This document shows, piece after piece, positions 21,046 through 34,100 of a DNA stretch of 64,000 nucleotides. The DNA lies in contig NC_090706.1 in the NCBI RefSeq assembly GCF_040954835.1, positions 41,177,148-41,241,147 on the forward strand, read 5' to 3'. The notes under the pieces are model-generated. The model was not told the DNA's origin and did not search any database. It saw only the letters and a list, made by a program, of their open reading frames with translations. Position numbers and translations under genes: made by a program. Numbering within the stretch: the stretch's first letter is position 1; the number at the start of each line of letters is the position of its first letter. The stretch comes from Lepisosteus oculatus (Eukaryota; Chordata; Actinopteri; Semionotiformes; Lepisosteidae).

Positions 21046-24000
21046 GGCCTGACCCAGTCCGACTCGCCCCAACGGCAGCCGCGGCTCCCCGTTTAAACCG
21101 CGTCGTCTCCTAGAAACCGGAGCTCCGACAAGCTCGCGCAAGCGTGGGCTGTCGGGAAATAACACAGGAACCGTAATGGGCAGAATATAAACGCATGCCG
21201 GACAGATAACAGGATCCCAGAGACTCTATACATATATCGAAATGCAGGCTAACATTTCTAATCGTCTCACCTGTATTGATATTTCTTATCCTTTAGTGGT
21301 TGTTAATATAAGTGGTAACTGCAGCACGGTAAACAATACGAGCTCTATTCATTCACCTACTCTTTACGATTCGAGGGGATGAAATAAAAAGATGAAGTAA
21401 AGTTTTCGCCATTTGGGGTGTGGTCTGCACCTTCTAGGTGCTCTGGAAAATGCAACACTGGATTTCTTGTTTTGAGTGCAAGTAAGGTTCTGGCAATGCA
21501 GCTAACACAGCCTGAAGTATTTAAACGGCATTTACCGCAGTCATGGTCTAAATTAGTTTAACACTTCGTGAGGAAAAGGCACGGGTTTTCCATTGCAGAT
21601 TTTAAAGATTAAAGTCAGAAAGTGCCTCTTCCACTTTTCGAAGTGATTGAGGTACCAAGGGATCTCCTCACCAGGGCCTGGCTCTCAACAATCTCATCCT
21701 GTTGAGCCTCATCAGATCCAGAATTATGTAGACAACATTTCTGACAGAATCCTCTTGTGGGACACCAACGCCGTGATCGATGCTTCTTGAAATTCACAAC
21801 TTCAGGACACAGGGATTACACTGCAAGATTTTTTTTATTAAACCAGCACAAAGTTTAGGAGGGGCTACAGGAAGCTATTCATTAAGTGATCATTGGACTT
21901 CCAAGCAAATAAAATCAATACCAGGGTGAAAGAGGTGGTGGGGAAATATTGAAGCTGTAGAGATACTTGCTGGGAATTATACAAACACACGTACTGTAGG
22001 ATGGAGACACAGCAAACAGGATTACAATTTTTTAACAGTCCATATTTAGGTAAGACAACTAATTTTGTCACTGTTTTCAAGATGGAACTGAAAACCTCTG
22101 CATGTTATTTTAATTACTTGTATTTAGGTTACCTAAAGAAAATAGTTTAAGCTAATTATAAATACTAAGTAATGCTTAATATGGTGAGAAGCATGCACTG
22201 TAGGGAAAATTAAAAACAAATCACTTTTTAAAATGTCCTTTTTACTCTTCAGACATGTTATATTATTTTTATAGTTCTGGCTTTCTCGGTTTGAAGCATT
22301 TGTCTAATTTTCCGCTGATGATACCGAACAAATATAATTAATTATAATTAAAAGCACCTTGCACATAACTTAAAGAAAAAACAAGTCATTAAGAAACAGA
22401 ACCAGCACTCCAGCCCCCTCTAGTGTTCACAATCCTGAAACGATGAAGCAGAACCCCCCAGTCTGGCTTCCTCAAGCTCATCCTGGGAATCCCCTGTCAA
22501 TCCAGGATTCTGGCTCAACCAGAGCCTGATCAGGTATCTTCACATCTGATCTCATTCACACTGCAAGTACTCAGCTAACACCCGACTTTACACACGTAGG
22601 GGAAAAACAAAATGACGAGTAGGTGCTGGTTGAGTCGAGAGACCCTCGGTATAAGAGCCCGGGACGGAGGACACAGGCCGTTCAGCTGCTGAAAGGACTG
22701 CTTCTGGATCAGCACATGGGAACCCCAGCATGCAGACCCTGTAGGCTGGGTGGGAGATGTTCTCTGCAGACTTATGTCACGAACCTTGTCTTGTACAGTT
22801 AAAATGTTATTAAAAAGTAAAGCACAGAGCAACTCACTGGGTAGTATCATGGGATTGCAATCGGTCCTTTCTAACACTGCGGCTGTTTCTGTAAGGCTTA
22901 GACTGTTTCCTTCACCCTGGTTCTAACAAGTGACACAACCATCTTCTCAGAAAGCCAGGAACCAAGCAGGAATTTGAGACAAAGGGCAGGTCGAGGAGGA
23001 AAACTGCTGAAGGGGGAGGAATCTTGGTGCCGAATTCAGAGGAAGCACAGAAGGCGGCAATCTGGTCACACGTGGAAAGATGTAGAAATAAATTTGTCGA
23101 TGACTGAACGCTCGGGGAAAAGCGCAAAGCCAATTTCAAGGTAACCTTGGCTCCAGCTGTCTTTCTGGCACAGGAGTCGCAGTGAGAGGACACAGGAAGG
23201 GCAGTTTAATCATGGGCAGAGAGCAAATAAGGGCTATATCTCAGTTTGAGATTGATCTTTGATCCTCATTGCTCTGACATGTTTCCTTAGGAGGTGTTAT
23301 GTGCCCTGCTGGACAAACATGAAGCTCTCTGAGTGACACTGAGGGTGTCAGAGGTGCTATGTGCCCTGCTGAATGTGCATCTGCAGGTGACACAACAACC
23401 TGTACCTGTAATGGACATTGGCTGTGGGCATTATAAGGGGACTAACACAGAACACAGATAAAACTAAGATAAAGAAAATACAGCTAAATCGTGTAGAGGC
23501 AGTTATAGATTTGCCTGTATTAGAAAATCCTGTTATCTGGAATTTAATAATTAAAGAGACTATCTTTTTGCTCCTTTCCTCCTGGTTTTTCAATTAAATT
23601 GCTGCATTACCACAATTCCAAAGTCTTTGCATTCAACGCTACAGTAGGATTTGTGCACGTTTGCTAATAACCTAAGAGGACTGAAAGCGCAGATCTGATG
23701 AACGTACTTGGCCTGTGTCCTGTTGGTGTCTACCTTTCAGTAGAGATCAGACATCTAAGTTCTGAGCAGCAAATGACTAATTTATTCCATTTTAATGGAA
23801 GTGCTGACATTTATATTCACAATAACACAATTCATTTCAGCAATAATACAAACATGTTAAAGGAGAACTGCAGTCCCAATTTCTCAAGACTGGTTATTAA
23901 ATCTTGGTAACAAAATAAGTTAATGGCATTGCAAAATTTTACAAATTCCAAGTTGAGCACAAAGTTGTGAACGTTGTTCAAAGTACTGTACTGTATTGTA

Positions 24001-25133
24001 CTGAAAGTACTGTATTGTCGCCATGTTGTCGCAAACCTGTGGTCTCTCCACAGGCGAGAGCGAGAGTTCATGAGAACTGTGTCACGAAACGGCCCTTCCT
24101 GCTCACTAGTCTCTGTGATGAATAATGTACTGAGATGTACGAGTGAATAAGTACAGGTTGTGCAGCAGACATTTCACCACAGAAATGTTCCAACGTGATC
24201 TGCATGCAGAGCTACGCATGTGTCGGCAAAACCATCTCAAAGTCGAGAGAGATATTTCTATTGGATTAAAAGATGTCTTCACAAGCCTGCTTCTATACAA
24301 TGTAATGGAGCTGCTTCACCTCACAGGAAGTTTTGTTGCCTCATTCTGAATCGCAGAACATGGTGCTGCACAGACCTGGAATCTATTGCATCTATTTTGT
24401 GAGGTAAATTGGAGGTTTTACAAGTTACTGTGTACATTGTACATTGTACATTGTACTTTCATGGTGGCTGAAATGCATCACCAGTGCTGATTTTTTGTAA
24501 CCCTGAAGTACAAAAATAGCCTTGCAGTTCCCCTTTAAGGATTTTAAATAATCTGTTTCAATTGAGCTTTTAAACAGTTATTTGGTACACCCAGGGTGTT
24601 GCACCTTATTCTTTTCAAAGTCCAGAGCCCATAATTGCTTGTCCGGTGCCTGGCACACCTTAGTGATGGTTAGCCTGAGTGCTGCGCCCCGTCCAACCCG
24701 CACTCTTATTGCACTGCTCCTCCTCTCACTCACCAGCTGCCAGAGCACAGCCATTCACAGCATTTAAAACACTCCACTCGGAAACGTGGGGCTGCAGGTA
24801 ACAGGAGAGAAAAAACAATAAAACCTTAACTCATAATAGCCCATAGTAGTCCTGCTCCTTAATATAAGGAAATAAAAATAGTATTTCCCAAAACAAAACA
24901 AAAAAAGCATCTTCTTATGGTGCCAAAGTTGTCCTCCACACAAACCACAGACCTACTGCACATTCCAAAGGAAAGAGAGCCGAGAGCCCTCTCACTGACC
25001 GAACTCCCTCTCGAGACACTGAACCCACACTGCAGCTGGCTCGTGTGCAATCTAAGGTATTTACAAACTGACAGCAGGAGATCAGTCAGGTCCACGCCCC
25101 GGCGCTGAAGGGGAGAAGCAGCTGTGTGCCTGC
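21046..25133. other. Intergenic region between spata24 and dnajc18
   Basis: GC-rich just upstream of spata24 (to about 21.2 kb, probable promoter), then AT-rich. No coding exon recognised. It contains a TTAA-flanked inverted-repeat element at 23861-24534. No AATAAA for dnajc18 was obvious close to its stop codon; a minus-strand AATAAA occurs near 23777-23782. Confidence 0.55.
23861..24534. mobile_element. Non-autonomous TTAA-type DNA transposon (piggyBac/Kolobok-like MITE)
   Basis: The left end reads TTAA-AGGAGAACTGCAG and the right end, read from the other strand, TTAA-AGGGGAACTGCAA: short inverted repeats flanked on both sides by TTAA (23857-23860 and 24535-24538), the target site of piggyBac and Kolobok elements. 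The inside has no transposase frame but has short tandem stretches (GTACATT x3 near 24430; a TACTGTA-rich block near 23980). Confidence 0.75.
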
Positions 25134-28100
25134 TCACTCCCCGCGCTGCCTCCCCGCCAGCCGGTACAGTTTGTCGCAGTTGTCCAGCTTCATGGACTCG
25201 GCCTTCTGCTTCAGGCGCTCATCCCGGTACAGCTGGCCCAAATTGGCCAAGTCCGATTCTGGAAGAGAGCGAACAGCGATTCAGTCCCAGGAAGAGCACA
25301 CTCTCCCGCACGCAGCTGCCCCAGCCTCCCAGACGAGATCAAGTCACAAGATGGGAATGCTACTGTCAAGAGATCAGCTAATGAGGTCCGCCTAAAATTC
25401 AAACAGAAATTATCAGCAATGTGGTTTTATCATTAGGAAATAACACTTTTTTCTTATAAAAATGTCACTTTAATTTTAGTAATCGGAAGCAGAAGAAATT
25501 GTGGTGGGCTTCATATGTTTGGTACTTTGCACTGCTTTCAATTCTTGCAGTCTGAGCTCCAACACGTAGGCTGAGCTGTCCCTGGTCCTGCCTACTGTCC
25601 CCCCACAGCACAGGGGAAAAACTCATCCGACTGACCTGCCTAAGGAAGACCAGTAATGTGACTGGATCTTGACGTCACCTGGATTCAACAGACCCTAAAG
25701 AACCCAGGCAATTCCCCGAACCAGATAGGGTTGATGTATATGAGATGAAACGGCATGTGCAGTCTAGACAGTAAGACTGGAGCTTGAACGATCATCGCTT
25801 CTTGCACTGCACATAAAACAACAGGAGTCATGGATTTCTCCACCAGCGCCATCTTAAGCCTGGCTCTCTGGCACATCAGCATGTGGGGCTCATCACCTCC
25901 CTCAGGCCTTAAACAGAACCAGTGGGACAGGAGCCGAAGGCTTGGAGCAAGCCCTTTTCCCAGAGCAGGATCCCAGTTTCGAAAGAGAGGCAGGAAACGT
26001 TTCAAAGGGAGGTCCATTTTTTATGGCCCTAACACTTGCTCGGTGGGGACGAACGGTTTGAGGAAAATGCCTTACTCTGCTGCTTCTCCTTCCAGCAGCT
26101 GGTCTGCAGGTAGTCGATATAGTCGCTCTCGATGGACTTCTCCAGCTCTCGGAGCGCGGCGCCCTTGTACTCTTTCTCAAAGCTCTTGTCCACATAATAG
26201 GGCACCCCCAGGTGCTGCGTCTCCCTCGACACCACGAGCCCCAAGGACCTGCAGGCAACACCACACAGCTACAGCTCACCTGGACTCGCCGCCCAGCACA
26301 CAGGATCAGAAAACAGATTTATCACTAAGGCGTTTACTCTCGAAAAGCTCGTTTTGTTTGCCTTTTTGCCTGCTGCCAATACAGAATGGTAAATTCAAAG
26401 AACTGTCCGAATCTTTAAATAGATTTTTATACCCCTAGATCAGGCCCGCCCGTTGAACTTCTCTGAGTGGCCCGCAGCTCACTCCTGTTTGAATCTCAAG
26501 GGTTACTTTTTGCATCAGATATTGAAAATCTTCCACCAGTGGCCTCTACTTGTTAGCTCTGCTGCTCTCCCTCAGCACTAATGGTCAAATGCAGAACAAC
26601 ACCTATTGCACGATGCATTTTACTTTTAGCCCATCAGACGTCAGCTTTAGCCCAGGTTACATACGCCTGTGCCACAACCGATTCCCCCCTGTGAATTCAT
26701 TAGGATTTTTGTTGCCTATCGTGATTGGCTCAGTCACGCAAATGACGTCTAGTGAAAGCGGGTCATGATTTCAAACGGCTCTAAAAGTTGTTACTGACAA
26801 GAAGCTAACTAAGTGATTCCTGCCATGTTGACAAAAAAGAAAGATCGATGCAGAGAGTCGAAAATTCAACGAAAAATGGTCAGGGGAGTACTTGTGTGTC
26901 CCTTGGAAATAAAAGGTAATGTGTCTTTTCTGTCTGGAAACAATCGCCGGGGTTAAAGAATACAACATAAAAAGGCGTTACGAGACAAAACGTCAGTATT
27001 TTAGAATACACAGGAGACGGACGGAGGGAAAAATTAGAACAGTTGAAAAGTCGCTTCAGGGGCAGCAAAAACTGTTCAAGAGAAAATTCAAATAAAATGT
27101 TGCAGCTACCTGAGCTGGTTAACGAGTATCACAGCTTCAAGCAGCAGCTGGCCGACCCTTCACGGGCGGCGAGTTTATTCAGCAGTGTGTGCTATTACAG
27201 TTGCTGAGTTTATCGGCTAGATAGAGGATTTCACTCAGGTGTCCCAGCAAGGTTAGTAAAATTGTTTTAGTGGCCCTTGCTCTAAAAAGTTTGCCGACCC
27301 CTGTCCTAGAGATACATGGTTCAGCATTTTCAGCCAAAGGTCTTGCTCACAAATGCATTTTTTTCCCCCTCTGGTTATGTGTTTTAAATTTAAAACTTAT
27401 AGGTGAAAGAATAGCTCTAATGCCACTTCTTTCTGCAGAGTGTGCATTTCACAAGACAGCCAAAGGTCACGTCTTCAATGTTGTTAGGGCAGGAAATGCT
27501 AATCTTAATGAGAGTCCCATGTGGCCAATGAAAAAGGAACAATTCTGAAGGTGCCAAATCAGCAGAACTTTGCAGCATAAGGTGAATGTGGTCACTTCAA
27601 CAGTTACTCTACTGTCTATGCGGACAGGAAGACCAGGAAGGCACATTTGTACAAGAACGGACAGACAGGACAGAATGTGTCATCTCCATGTGATTATGGA
27701 TTATTTCTGCAGTGTCATGTTTTGTGTGGTTGCTGGGTCAGCTTAATTTATCTTAACAGCTTAACTCCTCACTGAAACACTCAGATCTTGCCTGAGAAGG
27801 CAAAAGGTTTTTGTAAAAAAAAAAACTCTTCCAGCAAGACTGTGTGTTTGGACACCTGTGTGGTGTGCACAAGTTTGCAAGTATTTTGGTGTGCAGAGAT
27901 ACTTGCAGAGCAGCAGAGCAGCCTGCCTTAATATGCCACGCTGAGAGCATTAACAGAGACTGACTGCACCTGTCGGGTTCAAACAGGTGGGCAGAGCACA
28001 TGCTACTGCGCCCTCTTACTCTCTGGGCTCTGCAACATTTGAAACTGGAAACCAGTGCCGCACGGAGCTCCACACTCTCGTGACAGCAGCATTAGGAAGA

Positions 28101-31100
28101 GTCATTTCAGCACGGGGGAGTGATTCCGGCTCTCGGTTTCAGAGGCCAGAGAGAAGATCTGGACATGAAGAGTCCTGGGTGCTGGATTCTGCCTGTGGCC
28201 CCTCAGCCAGCGGCAAACTCATTGAAAGACACAGAAAGAGCCGAAACCGGAACTGATCAGAACGAATAAACGTGAACTTGAACTTCCTGCAGCTCACAGT
28301 TAGATTTTGGTCTAATTTTGTGATGATAAAGCAGCATTTCTGTCTTATCACACAGAGAGCTCTCTTCCTCTTTTCACCTCCCACCACAGGATGCAGCCAA
28401 AAATGACAGCTTGACATAAGTGCTACTAAAAGACATAGAAAAACTTTCTCGCGTGTTCTTCCAATGTTGCGAACCCGGATTAATATACCAGTCATGTCTG
28501 TTTCATTCCTTTTTTGGTTTCAAGAATTATTATTTTTGAGAACTCCTCCTGAAAGTGCTCTTTTGAAATAGATATTGAGCTGCTGTCATTATTTTGACAA
28601 TACTGATCTGAACTCCGAAACTGTACGACGTCATCAAACACAACACAGGAATAAAGTTTGTTCATTACAGTCATTTTACAAGGACACTCTGAGTCTAACT
28701 CAAATACCTGATAAAAAAAACCTCCAGAGAGCAACAGAGCAACTGGAGACATTCCTGTGCAAATGACTTACGGTTTGTAGAACAAGCTGTAGGGGGGATT
28801 GGAGGCCATCAGCTGGGTCACCACAGAGATCAGTATGAGCACAAGCACGGGCAGGAGCTGAAGAAATGCCGTGAATGTGTTCTAGGACAAAGAAGAGCTT
28901 GGATTATAAACAGCCTGCTGTGCCCCGGCCTTGAAGTGCCACAGACAGCTGGTCTCACACACAGCCCTTGGGGAGCCAGCCCTGTAGAGCGCAGGCCTCC
29001 CCTCTGCACTGGCTACACGACCCAGTGTTTGCCACCGGTCTTTTCAAACACACGAGCCAATACTGAGGTTACACAGCAGGGCTTTGAACAGCCCCAAACG
29101 CTAGGCCCCAGTCTCACAGACAAGGACATTGAGGCTGCCCGTCAGAGCTCTTTCATCTAAGGAGCTCCCGTCTCATATTTTCTCACGTCACCTCTCTTCC
29201 TAGGGCAATAGAGCCACTGGCGCAGCCCTTCAGCCATCCCGCCCTCACCCGCGGCGCGGAGCGCGGGAGCCACGCAGACGCCTTCACGATTAGCACACTC
29301 CAGCGAGCCCCCCCCCCCATCTCCCCCGCAGCCGTGCGAGACGAGCCGCTCGTGGCGCCACGCCCCCCCTGCCCGCTGCAGGAACCGTTACCTGGCTCTG
29401 GTGCTCCACCTCCTCCTCCCTCCTCTCGTTCATGCGGCGGCGGGGGGGCTGGTAGTAGTGGGTGTACGTCGCCCCTCTGTTGGTGTACATGTGAATGTTG
29501 CCTGGAAAACACATTCTGTACAGTTAAGAGAAAAAAAAATCTCATTCATATTTTACACTGAAACCCCCTGAGAGGCTTGACACGCTAGTCTCAAGCATGA
29601 CTGGCAAGGCAGCACACAAATGCCCATTTCCTGCGAACAGCCTAACCCAGCAGGGGGCTGTACGGGCAGGGCCTCTCCAGCCGCTCCCAGTTCTCCGAGT
29701 GGTATCCCGGACGTGCTCGTACAGTGCCCCGTGGATGAAGCAGGGCTTCTGGTGCCCGGCGGGGGCTGCGGACCAGGCTGCCGGCAGGACAATGCCATGT
29801 CCACACGGGGGCTACGAGCCCGGATCAGGTATTCTTAGGAAGAGTCACAACAGACCGGTCGCAGGGAAATCATCCACACTGAAACGTACGCTTGTGATCT
29901 GGATTCGGCTACACGAATACACAGGCATTTAAATACCACTAAACAAGAGAACGTATTTTGACTACTGATAAGTGTTAAAAGTGCAAAATGATCATTTACT
30001 TCTAGTGGAGTTTTCTGGAGATGATTCGATGTAGGGATCACTGATTTTCAGTGGTCCTTCCAGATAGCTTTTCATAGCACATTGAATTGGTCCCGTCAAG
30101 ACAATAATGATCTAATTTAGGCTGAAAGCTAAGCTGGAATGAAAACCTGCAGACCCTGCTCACCAATAACATAACATATAGACCATAACAGCCTCCACTA
30201 AGAGCGCTGCAGCTACCCTGGGTGACAGGGCGCGATGGGGGGGGTGGTCAGGTCCGAGTTGCCCACGGTTTCATCAGACAGCCCCTGTGAGCTTGCAGAG
30301 CCGTCAGTAAGAGCTGCAGCATTCGTCCACCTGACACTTGACTGTGCTGTTTCCGCTGTGAGCTGACAGTGTGAAATGCAAGCGGATGATGACAGGGCAT
30401 CTTTAGGGCATGTGAGCATGTGATCGAGAGCAGTCTACATCTGGCCCGAGCCGGTGTGGAGTGTATTGCGACAAGCTGAGCTGGTCGGTTCCTAAGAAAT
30501 GGGACGAGGCCAAGAAAATATGAGTGACTCTAATCGCAGAACTTTTAGAAATTGAAGTTAGTTCAAATAAGAAAAAAGCACAGGCTTAACCAGCTACTGG
30601 CACTGCATAGGCAACTGGATATCTGTCCATCCAATGCAGTGATCTTCTTCTCTGGTTATGGAGGGCCTAAACTGTTCAGATTTCACGTGTGTTGTCAATT
30701 AGTGGCAAGATCACATTAAGCCAGCATAACTAAACAGCCTCTTAGAGATCTGAGAGTAACGGAGAGTTTGACTGCACTGAAAACCATAAAGTCTAAAGGG
30801 TTTAGAGGAACATGAAGGCACAACTGCTTCTTTAATCGCTTTCATCACAGTTTAATTTATGCCGCAGTTCAGGTGGGTAGCTGCGTCAGCACCCGAAGAA
30901 GCCGAAACGTTGTGTTTTCTTTCTACTCTTTTCAGCTATACTGTGTTTAGTGAACTGGACTAATCAAAGTGACCATGCTATGCGTCAGTGATTCGCTTCA
31001 CAGATGCCGTGCTCTCTCTCCTTACTGAACGAAGCCCCTATTCCACACGCACAGGAAGGAAAAGCTCACAGAAGACCGGAAACACCTGCTAGAGGGGTGG

Positions 31101-34100
31101 GATAAGGAGGTGCAGGATCACCTGTGGGGAACCGCCCCCCGAAGAAGATGTTGAAGAGCTCTTCTGGGGAGATGTCGGCCTCGAAGTCCCTGTAGAAGTT
31201 GCGGTGGTGTCGGTGGTGGGCGGGATGGGTGGGATGGGCGGTGCTCTCCATGGGCGGCTCTTCTCCGTACTGGTCGTACTGCTTTCGCTTCTCGGGGCTG
31301 CTCAGCACGGCGTAGGCGTTCCCTATGGCTGAGGGCACAACCGGAGACGCAGGTCACCTTCCCACGGCGCGCTCGCAACACAAGAGGCAATGACAGATTC
31401 ACAAGAGTCCTCCCAATTATTCATTTCCTTCCCACCATGTCCATCACACTCCAGTCCCCGAGAGGCACCTCTGTTCTCACTACTGATTCATGTGACAGCA
31501 ACGGTAAATGCTTTTGACATACAACATGAATGTGTTACGTATGAAAGAATAAAGGGGCAGAGCCAAAAGCACTATCTAGTCCTTGTTATTCCCAGACCAG
31601 TTCAGGAACAATGATATCACTGGCACTGAATACCTTTAAAAGCGTCAGTAGCTCCAGGGGCACAGTTTTTGTCTGGATGGAATTTGAGGGCCAGTTTCCT
31701 GTAGGCTTTCTTCAGATCCTCATCGCTGGCATCTTTAGTCACACCCAAAATCTCATAGAAGTCCTTGCATTTCTTTATCCTGCAAAAAAAAAGGAGCACA
31801 TGCTGTGGTCTCGCAGAAAGTTTGAGTACAGGGTGTACAGAAAGTTACACAGCCTTCTATGCAAAATCCCACATTTCAGTCAAGTGACTGCCGAGCATGA
31901 TGCAAGTAGAAAACTGAGCCCCCTCAGTTTGTCTTTCTGGCAACACATAAGTCGAAAATTCGTCCCACTCAGCTCAACAAGTTTAGCGGCCTTTCTTTCA
32001 GAGGACACTAGAAACCCCCGTGACAAATACAGAACTGACATTAAACACTTTTGAAAACTGTAAATGATGACTAGGGCATAATGAAATCCTGCTGGTTCTT
32101 CAGTTTACCCATCTAACGAAAAAACATGCATCGCGGTCACTCTTAGTAACTGTAAATTTTATTTTATTTTTTCAGCCTGGTGATTAAAATTACAGTTCCT
32201 TACTGCAACCCTGGGACGCAGGTCCAATTCCAGACTAATAAAGCCTTGAGATGCTGTGTTCAAGAGGCTAGAAGTGATTTCAGCAAAAATCTGACAGTAA
32301 AAAGTAAAGTTCATAGTAAAATAATCACAAATTTGAAGTATTTTGCTGCAGTACACTACCCTACCCTGCATTATCCGATGGCTCTACACTTCTGGAAACA
32401 CAGAGTTTTCTGTCTTGGAATCCCAAATCCTGTTGTGATCTGAAAGTTGCAATGTGGAGGCAAGAGAAAAGACAACAGCAGAGGGCGCCTGTGAGCGGCG
32501 CTGTACCTCAGGACACCCTGCCGCTGCTCCTCTGTGTAGCTCTTGGCCTCCGCCTCTCTTCCTGAAAGAGCGTCGTCCTCGTCGCTCGGCCGCCGGCTGT
32601 GGAACTCGGGCACGCGGCCCCCTTCCCCTGCCGCACTCCCATTCCTCACGATGGCGTCAATTAAGGCTAAAAAGAGAGAGGAGGATCAGTCACACAGTGT
32701 CTGCGGTCTTCACACAACCACCACGACCAGCCACCATCCCAGACTGCCTGCACTCTCCCACTCCCTGTGTCCCAGTGATAAGGGGATGATCACTGCCGTG
32801 GCGGCTCAGCTGGGTGGAAAACACTCCCTTCTTTAAAACCTCAAAGTTTTCAGGGCACCGCTCAGCGCCCCTGCGTCACCCCGACCGCTCAGCGCCCGTA
32901 CAGCACCGCGACTGCGTCACCCACAGTGAAAACCACCCCTCAGCCCATGTGCCTTACTACAGGCACCAATTTCACTCATTTATTACTTCTTAGTTAGACG
33001 GAATCCTTATTATCTCACTTCTGACTGAGACAGAATCCCCGTGAAGGTGCTCAGTGACTCCTCACTGTTGGGGGACGGGGTCACTTGTTAATACTGCCCA
33101 AAGCTCACTGCAGACACACTAGGCAAGGAAGCTTCTGGAGCAGCACGGCTGCCCCTGACTTCTGCTCTGCCAGCTTTCTGTCTGAAACTGTTCTTCCTGG
33201 AAGGACTCCTTATCGTGACACATCATTCTCAGCATCACAGACCAACAGAAAAACCAGCCAGGCTGGAAATTCACATGACAGGAGTTCCTGTTGGCCTGCA
33301 AGTTTCCTGGAGTTGATACAGAAAAAAAGGCAGAAAAACATCTTTTACCACATGGCTTAAATTGACATGTATTAATTTTCTTCTTGGCCCTTTGTGCAGT
33401 TATTGTGTTCTGTGGTGTGGATTAATCGTACAAGGGTCACTTAGAAAGTAATGCCACGTAGATTTAAAAAACACAGTTCCCACAGAAAACAACGAAGCAA
33501 TCCATACTGCGAGCTTAACTTGCCAAGTTCTTGTTGTTCAAGTTCAGAAATGTTCCTAGAGACACCCCCTGCAATTAGCCATCAAACATCATGAAAGCGG
33601 GGCATCACTTTCTGGGAGCCTGTCAAAATCAGGCCCCTATGTGAGGCTTGAAGGCGCAAGTAAGGGCTGCTGTAACTGCAAGAGCTTCGCTCCTGCAGAC
33701 TCTCACAACCCTACTATTGCAACAGCTGGAACACAGAACCTCTGTGCCAGATGTGCACATGCTCTCTGTGTGGCGATGTGCCTCGACGCAGCCCGCAACA
33801 ATCCATACCGTTTTCATAGTGCAGGACACATTTTAACCAACTGTAAATTACTTGAAATTACTAAATTTCTAGATGAAAATGTTTTCTACGGCAATCTGTA
33901 TCATTGACTCAAACTGGAAGGTGGCAGGAGTGTGCCAGAAAAAAAAAGGGCATTTTTGACCACCAATAGTTATCAAACTCCACAATATCCATCAAGGGAC
34001 AATGCTTTGCCTTGGCCTCAGTCACAGCTCATCCTGCACGGTATAATCTGTTCCATAAAAAGGGACAGATCGATCAAATGGTCAAACAAAGCTGAAAAAC

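Noticed and set aside
20549-21052. Plus-strand open frame of 167 codons with a repeated proline/arginine C terminus
   Set aside because: Antisense to spata24 exons 1-2; the repeats are the 45-base minisatellite read backwards.
33420-33640. Faint likeness to mariner-type ends (CACTTAGAAAGTAATGCC)
   Set aside because: No inverted partner and no transposase frame could be found, so it is not annotated.
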